Positions 42,177-50,745 of a DNA stretch of 64,000 nt are shown here, piece by piece. The notes below the pieces were generated by a model. It was given only the letters and a program-made list of their open reading frames with translations. It was not told where the DNA came from and made no database searches. Position 1 is the first letter of the stretch. Each line of letters opens with the position of its first letter. A program made the position numbers and the translations under genes. Origin of the DNA: Candidatus Kuenenia stuttgartensis (GTDB lineage: Bacteria > Planctomycetota > Planctomycetia > Pirellulales > UBA1268); contig CAMDDJ010000011.1 of the NCBI GenBank assembly GCA_945891385.1, positions 1 to 64,000 of the forward strand, read 5' to 3'.

Positions 42177-44965
42177 TTGCGGACGGCTCCCAGCAGCCGC
42201 TCCTCTTCCTCTTCCTGGATGATGATCCGCGGCGTCACCATCAGCATGATGCTGCGGGTCGTCCGCCCCAGGCCGACGTTCTTGAACAGCCGGTTGATGT
42301 AGGGCACCTTCGAGAGGATCGGCACGCCGAATTCATTGCGAGCCTCGTTGAGCCGCTTGATTCCGCCCAGCAGCACCGTGCCGCCGTCGGGCACGCTGAC
42401 CGTGGTGGTCACCGTCGTGAAGATGAATTCCGGCAACTGGATCGTGGTGCCATTGGTGAGCGTCTCGAATTCGCTCGAGCCCGCTTCGCCGTTGCTCAGG
42501 CCGGCCAGTCCGTCGATGCCGGGCACGTCGAGTTCCGTGCCTGATTTCTCGTCGCTGCTCTTGGCCTTGGTCGAGCGGGAGCCCTCGAACTGGAACTCCT
42601 GGACCTGGCCGATCTGGGAGAAGAAGGGCACGAGCGTGAGCCGCACGAAACGCCGGTCGTTCGAGACCACGGCCTGGACATTGACGGCTGTGCCCTCGTT
42701 GAGCACGGTGATCACCGGCTGCTGGGCGGCCGAGAAGTCGCCCACCACCGGGATGACGGAGGTTACGAAGGGCCTCTGGGTGGTATCCGAGACGAAGGCC
42801 TGCTGGCCGTTGAACAGCGTCACCTTCGGGGCCTGCATCACGTTCGACCGAGTGTTGCCCTGCGCCGCCTGGATGAGGAAGTAGGCCTCGATGTCGGAGA
42901 GGATCGCAAACCCGAAGTTGGCGGCCGAGCTGGCCGGGTCGGGCAGGCCGGGCAGCGCCGGTACCTGGGCGGCGCCGAAGCTGTTCTGCCGGAACGGGAT
43001 CGAGAAGAAGTTGCGGCCCACCTGGTTCACGCCCGCCTGCTGCCCCAGGACGCCCGTGCGATTGGGCGACAGGGCCACGCCCGGATTGCCCGTGTTGTCG
43101 AGACCGATCGTCTGGGAGCGGCCACCCTGGGCGGCGATCAGACCGAGGGCCTCCGGGGATACGGAGCCGTTGCTGGAGGTGGGCACCGCGGTCATGTTGA
43201 GCGGCTCGTTGACGCCGGTCTGGATGTTGAAGTCGAAGTCCACGCCGATCCGCTCGAAGAACGTGTCGTTGAGCGTGATGAACCGGACTTCGATCGTGAC
43301 CTGGAGATCCTGGAGCCGGCGGAGTTGTTCGAGCAGATCGGCGATCTCCTCGTGTACCTCCTGCGTCTGCCTGACCACGAGGCTGAGATTCGTTTCGAAG
43401 GGGCGGATCGCCCCCTGACCCCCGACCACGTCCCAACTGTCGGCTGCGACGGTGCTCTGGATCAGGTCGATGAGCGGCTGGAAATTCTGGATCGAGCCGC
43501 CGGCAGAGGGAGGGCCGAAGGGGATCGAGGGAGTCGAGCCCATGGCGGGGCCGCCGGCCGATTGCACCTGGGCGAGGGACGCCGGGTTGATCGCGGCCTC
43601 GCCGCCGCGAGCGACTGGTCCCACTCCGGCCGGCGGTGGACCGACCTGAACGGAGAGGGAGTTCCGCAGGGCAGCCTGGTTGTATCCCTCTCGCAGGGCC
43701 CCGGTGATGCCAAGGCCGTCGGAGGAGAAATTCGGGATCGGCATCACGAGGTCGGCGACGGGATAGGTCACGGCATACACATCCCCCTTCACCAGCCGCG
43801 GGCTCGTCACCTTGAGCACCTCGTCGCGGACGACGTAACCGAGGTGGAGCGGCTCGAGCAGGAGCTTGAGCGCGCTTTTGAGCGAGATTGGCTGGTCGAG
43901 GGAGAGGGTCACGGCCGTGTCACTGCTGACGGCTTCCTGATCGAGGCCGACCATGTCGAGATGGATCGCGACCCCGGCCTGCTTGGCGAGGGCGTCAAGC
44001 ACGGTCGCCAACGGTTGATCCCGGTAGGACGGCAGCACCTTCTGCTCGAGCTTCTGCTGGATTTCGAGTTCGGTGGCCGTGGCCCGGGAGCGGCCCTCAG
44101 CGAGGAGTTCGGCCCGCGTCTTGGTCAGGTCGGCCCACTCCTTGGAATCCGGAAACTCGATCGGTCCAGTGATCGGCCGACCCGATCGCTCCACATCCTC
44201 CATTGAGTCGAGGAAGCCCGTCTCGTGGCCGTCGGCGATGGTTCGCTGGGTATCGAGCCGGCGGATGGTCCGGCTCTGGGCGAGCAACTGGCGGACCACT
44301 GGGTTGTCGGGGGCCAGTTGGCCCGCCTTTTTCGCGACCGCCTCGGCCTCGGGAAACCGCTGCTGGTCGATCAGCGTGTTGTATTCTTCGACGAGCATCG
44401 CGATCCGTTGATCGACTTCGACCCGCTGGGCTCGTTCACGGTCGATCTGGGCCTCGATTTCGCCGTTGCGGCGTTCGAGCGCCAGTTCCGCCCGCCGCTT
44501 GCCCGTCGCCTCCTCGATATCGAGCCGGGTGCGTTCGATTCGGCGGAGCAGTTGGCTCCGGGCGTCTTCCGCAAGGGGTTGCGACGCGAGCCCGGCGGCA
44601 ACCTCGTCGAGCAAGGCCAGCGCATCGCCAGGCGATTTCTGGGCCAGCCGCTTGGCTTCGAGTTGGCGGGCGGCGACCTCGGCGGAGATCCGGGCCGTTC
44701 GCAGGCCCTCCGGTTCGGCCGGATCCGCCGCAGGGAGTTGGCGGGATTCCGGACCGCTCGCGTCAGGAGATTGGCCCGGCTGACGGGCGGCCCGCTCGAT
44801 CGCCTGCTGGATCACCTGTCGAGCCTCGGCGGCTTCGGCAGATTCCCGTCCGGCCGGCTCGTCCGCGGTGGCCGCGAACGGAACGCAGACGATCAAGGAC
44901 GCCAGAACGACCGCCCGGCGATGGGCGCGGCGGCTGCAGGCGGATGCGGCAGAGGTGTGCGACAT
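42173..44965 (-). CDS. Secretin-family outer-membrane protein (GspD/PilQ-like)
   Basis: Forms a multimeric outer-membrane channel. It is 930 residues: signal peptide (AVVLASLIVCVPFAATADE), a charged helical region near residues 40-230 likely to be coiled coil (EIEAQIDRERAQRVEVDQRI), and an STN/N0-type domain (PLATVLDALAKQAGVAIHLD). An N-domain follows with VTIEVRFITLNDTFFERIGV, then the secretin core with VPDGGTVLLGGIKR and KVPYINRLFKNVG near the C-terminus. The AGGA-like site before the ATG at 44965 supports that start. No other type II secretion or type IV pilus gene is nearby, so it is an orphan here; planctomycetes encode several such secretins. Confidence 0.93.
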   Translation of the reverse strand: MSHTSAASACSRRAHRRAVVLASLIVCVPFAATADEPAGRESAEAAEARQVIQQAIERAARQPGQSPDASGPESRQLPAADPAEPEGLRTARISAEVAARQLEAKRLAQKSPGDALALLDEVAAGLASQPLAEDARSQLLRRIERTRLDIEEATGKRRAELALERRNGEIEAQIDRERAQRVEVDQRIAMLVEEYNTLIDQQRFPEAEAVAKKAGQLAPDNPVVRQLLAQSRTIRRLDTQRTIADGHETGFLDSMEDVERSGRPITGPIEFPDSKEWADLTKTRAELLAEGRSRATATELEIQQKLEQKVLPSYRDQPLATVLDALAKQAGVAIHLDMVGLDQEAVSSDTAVTLSLDQPISLKSALKLLLEPLHLGYVVRDEVLKVTSPRLVKGDVYAVTYPVADLVMPIPNFSSDGLGITGALREGYNQAALRNSLSVQVGPPPAGVGPVARGGEAAINPASLAQVQSAGGPAMGSTPSIPFGPPSAGGSIQNFQPLIDLIQSTVAADSWDVVGGQGAIRPFETNLSLVVRQTQEVHEEIADLLEQLRRLQDLQVTIEVRFITLNDTFFERIGVDFDFNIQTGVNEPLNMTAVPTSSNGSVSPEALGLIAAQGGRSQTIGLDNTGNPGVALSPNRTGVLGQQAGVNQVGRNFFSIPFRQNSFGAAQVPALPGLPDPASSAANFGFAILSDIEAYFLIQAAQGNTRSNVMQAPKVTLFNGQQAFVSDTTQRPFVTSVIPVVGDFSAAQQPVITVLNEGTAVNVQAVVSNDRRFVRLTLVPFFSQIGQVQEFQFEGSRSTKAKSSDEKSGTELDVPGIDGLAGLSNGEAGSSEFETLTNGTTIQLPEFIFTTVTTTVSVPDGGTVLLGGIKRLNEARNEFGVPILSKVPYINRLFKNVGLGRTTRSIMLMVTPRIIIQEEEEERLLGAVRK

Positions 44966-45140
44966 GACTTCGCGATTCCTGGGGAAAGAACCAGAGTGGC
45001 GGGAGAAGTACCGCCGCCCGCTTGCATGGGTCAAGGCCATGTCGCGGGCCCGCCCGCAATAAAACGCCAGAGAATCTGGGCAAGACAGGGCTCGGCGGAT
45101 CCCCGCACGAAACCGCACATTCAGCCGCGGAGCCCTCGAT

Positions 45141-46727
45141 TCAGAGCGGCGGCACAGCGGCGGTGGCCGTACGGCGGAGCACCGCCTTCTCGACCGTATC
45201 GATAAGTTGGTCGATGCGAAACGGCTTGAAAAGCACCAGATCGATACCCGCCTGACGGGCCTTCACGATGGAATGGCCGGGGTCATAGCCGAAGCCCGTC
45301 ATGAGAATCAGCGGCACCGGCGTGAGGATGTCCTGGAGTCGCAGGAGCAATTGGTGGCCGCTCATGTCGGGGAGTCTGATGTCAGAAATGATCACGTCGT
45401 AGGCGTCGGAGCCTCCGGCCCGCACCATCGAGACCGCTTCCGCCCCGTCCCTGGCCGTTTCGACGGTGCAGCCACACCGCTCCAGGAGCGCGTGGGCCGC
45501 GGCCCGCACCTGCTCGTCGGAATCGACGACCAGGATCCGCCTGCCTGCCAGCGAGGCCCGCCGCGCCGCCTGGCGGCGTTGGGCGTGGGCCGCGCTGGGT
45601 GCCATCTGCTCACCGACCCGCTGGATCACCTGCTTGATGTCGCGGGCATTCTTGAGGATTCGCTGCAGCCGCTCGACCACGTCGGCATCATGGCCGATGT
45701 AGCGTTCCATCACGCCGACCGCATCGTTGAGAATGTCGTCGACCGGCAGCGCGACCGCGCCGTGGATCGCCTCGATGCTTTCGGCCGCAGTCGAGGCCTT
45801 TTCGGCCACGAGCAATTCCAAGGTGTTGAGCGCGGCGGCCACGTCCCGAGAGAAGATTTCGAGAAACTGCAGGTCGGTGGCGGAGAAGCCACCCGGCTCC
45901 GGACTCTCCACGTTGAAGGTGCCGATCACCTCGTCGTGGAGGAGCAGCGGCACGGTCATCGAGCTCTTCGCCCCTTTGCAGCCCTCGAGATAGAGCGGAT
46001 CTTTGGTGGTGTCGGCGCAGGTGTAGCTCCGACCGGTCGCTGCCACGTAGCCAGTCACTCCGTTGCCCTCGGGGCGGGCGTAGAGCACGCGGGCCTCCGC
46101 TTCCGGTTCCATGCCCTCCGCGAGCAACTTGTCGAGCCGGCCGGTCTGCTTGTCGAGCAGCCTGATCTCCAGCACGTCAAACTGCAGCAGATCCTTGGAG
46201 TAGTGGATGATGTTGCTCTTGAGCAACTCGATCCGCTCGTCGATCGTCATGTCGGCCAATTCGCCAGGCGAGAGATCGGCGAGTCGTTCGCCGGCCGCGT
46301 GAATCGCCGCACGCTTCTGCTGCTCGAGCATGGCGTGGGTCACGTCCCGGACCGACACGACCGTCCGCATCGCCTGGCCGGCGTCGGTAGTCACCGGAAA
46401 GGCGACGGAGGATTGGACATCGAAGTAGCGGTTGGCCGAGGTTCGGAGCGTCGCCGTGGCCGGCTGTCCGCCGCGGAGGGCATCGCGGAACGACGCCATC
46501 TCCTGAGAAGGGAGGTCGAGCGCCGCGAAGAAGTCGCAGCCTGGGCCCCGTTCCTTGTCGCCGCACCAGGCCGCAAACCGTTGATTGGCCCAGTGAATGG
46601 TGGTGCCATTTTCGAGCACCGCGACCCCGTCGGGCAGATGGGCGATGACCTCGCGATCCTGTTCCTGGGACGACGAGCCGTCCGATGCTGCCGCAGACGC
46701 CACCAACCGCCCTCCGAGACGCGTCAC
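45141..46727 (-). CDS. PAS-GAF-receiver signalling protein without kinase or output domain
   Basis: A 528-residue cytoplasmic protein. Domains in order: PAS (about 25-130; LPDGVAVLENGTTIHWANQR, VVSVRDVTHAML), GAF (about 165-315; GNGVTGYVAATGRSYTCADT, SSMTVPLLLHDEVIGTFNVE), a helical linker, and a C-terminal receiver (about 395-520). The receiver has the acidic pair in VVDSDEQ, the phosphoacceptor Asp in DVIISDIRLPD, and the switch lysine in VLFKPF. No histidine kinase catalytic domain or DNA-binding domain is visible. The only plausible start is GTG at 46727. It diverges from sdhC, with promoter-like boxes just upstream. Confidence 0.88.
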   Translation of the reverse strand: MTRLGGRLVASAAASDGSSSQEQDREVIAHLPDGVAVLENGTTIHWANQRFAAWCGDKERGPGCDFFAALDLPSQEMASFRDALRGGQPATATLRTSANRYFDVQSSVAFPVTTDAGQAMRTVVSVRDVTHAMLEQQKRAAIHAAGERLADLSPGELADMTIDERIELLKSNIIHYSKDLLQFDVLEIRLLDKQTGRLDKLLAEGMEPEAEARVLYARPEGNGVTGYVAATGRSYTCADTTKDPLYLEGCKGAKSSMTVPLLLHDEVIGTFNVESPEPGGFSATDLQFLEIFSRDVAAALNTLELLVAEKASTAAESIEAIHGAVALPVDDILNDAVGVMERYIGHDADVVERLQRILKNARDIKQVIQRVGEQMAPSAAHAQRRQAARRASLAGRRILVVDSDEQVRAAAHALLERCGCTVETARDGAEAVSMVRAGGSDAYDVIISDIRLPDMSGHQLLLRLQDILTPVPLILMTGFGYDPGHSIVKARQAGIDLVLFKPFRIDQLIDTVEKAVLRRTATAAVPPL

Positions 46728-46744
46728 GAACGATCCAGTGGAAA

Positions 46745-46774
46745 AGTATAAATTCTGGGGGCCTGCCGCGACAA
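46745..46774 (-). promoter_or_regulatory. Candidate promoter of the PAS-GAF-receiver gene
   Basis: On the minus strand TTGTCG (46774-46769) is followed after 18 bp by TATACT (46750-46745). Both boxes are close to sigma-70 consensus. Transcription would begin about 10 bp before the GTG at 46727, leaving a very short leader. Confidence 0.4.
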
Positions 46775-46787
46775 ACCATGCCCGGCG

Positions 46788-46815
46788 TTGTCGCTGCCGG
46801 ACCGCCCCCTATACT
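46788..46815 (+). promoter_or_regulatory. Candidate promoter of sdhCAB
   Basis: TTGTCG (46788-46793) is followed after 16 bp by TATACT (46810-46815), about 74 bp before the sdhC GTG. The same hexamers appear on the other strand for the divergent regulator, giving a back-to-back promoter pair with 13 bp between the two -35 boxes. Confidence 0.42.
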
Positions 46816-46888
46816 CCCCAAGGTGTCGGCCTGCGACGGCGACCGTCGGGTGCCGACCGCGGCCTGCTCGACCCCCCGGAAACCTCCA

Positions 46889-47656
46889 GTGAGCGAATCG
46901 TCCTTTCTCGAACGAAACCAGTTCCTGATTTATCGGCTGTTTTCGCTGTCAGGTCTCATCCCGGTGGGCGCCTTTTTGGTCGTTCATCTGCTCACCAACG
47001 CCTCAGTGCTGGGTGGGGCTGCTTCGTTCCAGAGCCGGGTGGACATGATCCACTCCCTGGGACCGCTTCTGGTGCCGGTCGAGGTGGCCTTCATTTTTCT
47101 GCCGCTTGCCTTCCATGCGGCGGTTGGATTTTTGATCGTCGCCAACGGTCTTCCGAACGTCGGCTCGTATCCGTACGTTGGGAACGTGCGGTATACCCTG
47201 CAGCGGGTGACGGGAATGATCGCGGCCGCGTTCATCGTCTGGCACGTGCTGCAACTCCATTGGCTGGGTACCCCGGTGGGGGGCGGGCAATTCGACCCAC
47301 ACTACGCCTCCAGTTCGGCAGCCGTGGCCATTCGACCGCTCTGGGTGACGGCCCTCTACGCGGTGGGAGTCCTCTCCGTGGTGTTCCATTTTGCCAACGG
47401 CCTCTGGACGCTTGGAATCACCTGGGGCATCTGGACGAGTCCTGCCGCCATGCGTCGGGCGAATGCGGTGAGCGTGGTCGTTGGGCTTGTGCTCGCCGCG
47501 GCGGGTCTGGGGGCACTGGGCGGACTGCGGACGCTCGATGTGGATCAGGCTCGCGCCACCGAGCGGTGGATGGAGGAACAACGCGAGCAACGACTGCCCC
47601 CGTCTGGAGAAACGTCAACCGTTCAGCCGACCTCGACAACCGGGAAGGGAGAGTGA
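46889..47656 (+). CDS. sdhC: Succinate dehydrogenase cytochrome b558 subunit
   Basis: Membrane anchor of complex II, 255 residues with five TM helices, the single-subunit di-haem type found in Bacillus, epsilonproteobacteria and Bacteroidetes (no SdhD). Candidate haem ligands are the histidines in LVVHLLTN (residue 33), LAFHAAVG, VWHVLQLHW and VVFHFANG, one per core helix. The start is GTG at 46889, eight bases after GGAAA; upstream ATGs in the same frame would add residues with no family match. A C-terminal charged tail of about 40 residues follows TM5. sdhA starts 4 bp after its stop. Confidence 0.92.
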   Translation: MSESSFLERNQFLIYRLFSLSGLIPVGAFLVVHLLTNASVLGGAASFQSRVDMIHSLGPLLVPVEVAFIFLPLAFHAAVGFLIVANGLPNVGSYPYVGNVRYTLQRVTGMIAAAFIVWHVLQLHWLGTPVGGGQFDPHYASSSAAVAIRPLWVTALYAVGVLSVVFHFANGLWTLGITWGIWTSPAAMRRANAVSVVVGLVLAAAGLGALGGLRTLDVDQARATERWMEEQREQRLPPSGETSTVQPTSTTGKGE

Positions 47657-47660
47657 GCAG

Positions 47661-49649
47661 ATGTCCCAGCCAAAGATTCTCGTTGTGGGTGGCGGTTTGG
47701 CCGGCCTGGCCGCCACGATGCGGCTTGCCGAACTCGGGGTCCATGTCGATCTGCTGAGCCTCGTGCCTGTGAAGCGGTCGCACAGCGTCTGTGCCCAGGG
47801 AGGCATCAACAGCGTCAACACCCTCACCCGGCAGCAGGGCGACACCGAGTGGAAGCACTTCGACGACACCGTGTACGGCGGCGATTTCCTTCAGCATCAA
47901 CCGCCGGTCAAAGAAATGGCCGACTGGGGGCCGCGGATCGTCGATTTGATGGATCGTCTCGGCGTGCCCTTTAACCGCACTCCGGAAGGATTTCGTGACC
48001 AACGGCGGTTCGGTGGCACGCTCTTCAAGCGGACGAGTTTCGCGGGCGCGACGACCGGGCAGCAGTTGCTCTACGCTCTCGACGAGCAGGTGCGGCGACG
48101 GGAAGTCGAGGGGATGGTCGCCAAGTACGAGTTCTGGGATTTTCTGGCACCGGTGCTCGACGACGACGGACGCTGCCGCGGGGCGGTTTGCCAGGATCTC
48201 GTCACGATGGAGATCCGAGCCTTCCCCGCCGACGCCGTGGTGCTCGCAACCGGTGGTAATGGCCTGATCTACGGCCGCAGCACCATGTCGATGGTGTGTA
48301 ACGGCAGCGCGGTGAGCCGCGCCTATCAGGCAGGTGCCTGGTACGGAAATGGCGAGTTCATTCAGGTGCACCCGACCGCCATCCCGGGAGCCGACAAACT
48401 CCGGCTGATGAGCGAAAGCGCCCGGGGTGAAGGGGGCCGGGTGTGGGTGCCACGAAAGCCTCAGGATTCTCGCGATCCCCGTGAGATTCCCGAGGCCGAA
48501 CGGTGCTACTTTCTCGAGGAGCGGTATCCCAAGTACGGCAACCTCGTGCCCCGCGACATCGCCACCCGCGAGATCTTCGACATTTGCACCAACGAGGGGC
48601 TCTCGGTCGAGAAAGATCGGCTCTGCGTCTACCTCGATCTCACCCACATCCCCCGCGAGACGCTCGATCGCAAGCTCGGTGGAATTCTGGAGATCTACGA
48701 GAAGTTCCAGGGCGTCGACCCGCGGACCGTGCCGATGAAGATCTTCCCGGCCGTCCATTATTCGATGGGCGGCCTGTGGGTGGACTACGAGCGGAGCAGC
48801 ACGGGAGGCATGGTCGAAGGGTCTCCTCGGAATCAGCAGACGAGCATTCCCGGGCTCTACGCCATCGGTGAGTGCGACTACCAATATCATGGCGCCAACC
48901 GGCTCGGGGCGAACTCTCTGCTTTCGTGCATTTTCAGTGGGCTGTTCGTGGCTCCGAGCCTGGTGGCCGCCCGCGGCGCGGGGGCCGGGGGCGTTGATCC
49001 CGCGAGGTTCTTCGAGGCCGAGGTGCGTCGGCAAGACGAACGGCACCGGCAATTGCTGGGGCGAACTGCGGGGAACGAGAATCCGTACGATCTCCATCAG
49101 CAATTGGGCAATCTGATGACCCGGGTGGCGACCGTGGTGCGACGAAACGAGCAGCTGGTCGAGGCCTACGACGAGGTCTGTTCCATGGCCGAGCGGTGGC
49201 ACCGTTGTGCCGTTTCGGACACTGGCAACTGGACCAACCAAAACGTCGTCTTCACGAAGGCTCTCGGCGACATGTTTCCAGTGGCAAAGCTCATCCTCAA
49301 GGGGGCTCTGATGCGGGACGAGTGCCGCGGCGCCCATTTCAAGCCGCAGTTCGCCATGCCGGGCATCGCCGCGACCGACCCGATTGCCAAGCGGGAAGAG
49401 GCCGAGCAGTGGTGCGACCGGTTCGAAGAAAACACCGCCAAATGGCTGAAGTCGACGATCGCTGTCTGCGGAGCGGACGGGGAGCCCGAGATCAGTTACC
49501 AGGATGTCGATACGTCGCTGATCCCGCCCCGGCCCCGTCTGTATGGACTCGTGGGCGGGGAAGTGATCGAGGAAGTCTGGAAGGAGCGGCAGGCTGGGCG
49601 GCTCGATGTGAACGACCAATCGTCGTCGCTGGCCGCCGCGGTCGGTTGA
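47661..49649 (+). CDS. sdhA: Succinate dehydrogenase flavoprotein subunit
   Basis: Oxidises succinate to fumarate with covalently bound FAD. It is 662 residues. The dinucleotide fold is ILVVGGGLAGLAATMRLAEL and the FAD-linking histidine is in RSHSVCAQGGIN. Active-site phrases are EFIQVHPTAIPG, SESARGEGGRVWV, YSMGGLWVDYE and ANRLGANSLLSCIFSG; all are intact. The length is above the E. coli protein (588) and fits the Bacillus/Bacteroidetes type, as does the b558 anchor. The ATG at 47661 follows a purine-rich GGGAGAGTGAGCAG. It sits between sdhC and sdhB. Confidence 0.97.
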   Translation: MSQPKILVVGGGLAGLAATMRLAELGVHVDLLSLVPVKRSHSVCAQGGINSVNTLTRQQGDTEWKHFDDTVYGGDFLQHQPPVKEMADWGPRIVDLMDRLGVPFNRTPEGFRDQRRFGGTLFKRTSFAGATTGQQLLYALDEQVRRREVEGMVAKYEFWDFLAPVLDDDGRCRGAVCQDLVTMEIRAFPADAVVLATGGNGLIYGRSTMSMVCNGSAVSRAYQAGAWYGNGEFIQVHPTAIPGADKLRLMSESARGEGGRVWVPRKPQDSRDPREIPEAERCYFLEERYPKYGNLVPRDIATREIFDICTNEGLSVEKDRLCVYLDLTHIPRETLDRKLGGILEIYEKFQGVDPRTVPMKIFPAVHYSMGGLWVDYERSSTGGMVEGSPRNQQTSIPGLYAIGECDYQYHGANRLGANSLLSCIFSGLFVAPSLVAARGAGAGGVDPARFFEAEVRRQDERHRQLLGRTAGNENPYDLHQQLGNLMTRVATVVRRNEQLVEAYDEVCSMAERWHRCAVSDTGNWTNQNVVFTKALGDMFPVAKLILKGALMRDECRGAHFKPQFAMPGIAATDPIAKREEAEQWCDRFEENTAKWLKSTIAVCGADGEPEISYQDVDTSLIPPRPRLYGLVGGEVIEEVWKERQAGRLDVNDQSSSLAAAVG

Positions 49650-49670
49650 ACATCACCCGAGGAGAGGCAG

Positions 49671-50558
49671 ATGATGATCAAGGCTGCTGAGCACTTGGAC
49701 CACGAGTCTGGGAACGGCCACGGGCAGGCCCCGGAGGTTCATCCGGTGCGTGTGCGGATCCTCCGCCAAGACGTAGCTGGCGGGGAGAGCTACTGGGAAC
49801 GCTATGAAGTTCCCCACGAACCAAACATGAACGTGATCAGCGTGCTCCAGAAGATCGCCGCCCTGGCCCGCACGCGGGACGGGCGGCGGGTGGCACCGGT
49901 GGCGTGGGATTGTTCGTGCCTCGAGGAGGTCTGCGGCTCGTGCACGATGCTGATTAATGGGCGGACGCGCATGGCGTGCTCGGCCCTGGTCGACAAACTC
50001 CTTGCCGAGGATCCCGTCGAGATCGAGATCAGGCCGATGTCGAAGTTCCCCGTCGTGCGAGATCTGGTTGTCGATCGCCGGCGGCTGTTTCGCTCGCTCG
50101 AACGGGTCAAGGCGTGGGTGCCCGTCGATGACTCCTACGACCACGGCCCAGGCCCGAGAATCTCGCCGGAGCAGCAGCAGGATGCCTACCCGTTGGCCGA
50201 GTGCATCAGTTGCGGCTGCTGTCTGGAGGCCTGTCCCCAGTTCACGAAGATAGAGCTCTCCCGCGGTGACGCTGAGTCGGAAGCCGACTTTGAGGCGCGC
50301 CGTCGACAGGCCTTCGATGCGAATTTCGTCGGTCCGCACGCGATCAGCCAGGCGATGCTGTTCAATGCCCATCCCACGGGCGGCATGATCGCCGACGAGC
50401 GTCTCGAGGCACTGACATCGAAGGGGGGCATTCAGATGTGCGGCAATGCCCAAAACTGCGTCGCCGTCTGCCCGAAGCGGATTCCGCTCACTCGTTCGAT
50501 TGCCCGGGCAGGACGGGCCGCCACGGTCTGGGCGATCAAGAAACTGTTTGACCGCTGA
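49671..50558 (+). CDS. sdhB: Succinate dehydrogenase iron-sulfur subunit
   Basis: Passes electrons from FAD to the haems and quinone. It is 295 residues. The N-terminal 2Fe-2S ferredoxin domain has cysteines in DCSCLEEVCGSC and the following MAC. The C-terminal domain has 4Fe-4S and 3Fe-4S ligands in CISCGCCLEACP and CGNAQNCVAVCPK. It has a longer lead (about 25 residues) than E. coli SdhB. It starts 21 bp after sdhA with GAGGAG-like sequence upstream, and is the last gene of the sdh operon. Confidence 0.97.
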   Translation: MMIKAAEHLDHESGNGHGQAPEVHPVRVRILRQDVAGGESYWERYEVPHEPNMNVISVLQKIAALARTRDGRRVAPVAWDCSCLEEVCGSCTMLINGRTRMACSALVDKLLAEDPVEIEIRPMSKFPVVRDLVVDRRRLFRSLERVKAWVPVDDSYDHGPGPRISPEQQQDAYPLAECISCGCCLEACPQFTKIELSRGDAESEADFEARRRQAFDANFVGPHAISQAMLFNAHPTGGMIADERLEALTSKGGIQMCGNAQNCVAVCPKRIPLTRSIARAGRAATVWAIKKLFDR

Positions 50559-50745
50559 CTGTTTGGCACAGTCGCCAGGCCTGCCCCCCGCCGATTTGCT
50601 CTGCGGGATGGACGCGTGGTAGTGTTCAGGCATTCAAGACGGGGCCCGAGCGGGGTCGCCGTAGATGTTTCGTGGGCCCGGCAGGCGGCATGACGCTCCG
50701 CGGCCGACGCGGAACCAGCCACCGAACGAGAGTCGAGGATCACGA

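Noticed and set aside
41598-42302. Open frame through the tandem array with repeated RERSPTP phrases
   Set aside because: The protein sequence is a translation of the DNA repeat and then runs antisense to DUF423; no ribosome site or family match.
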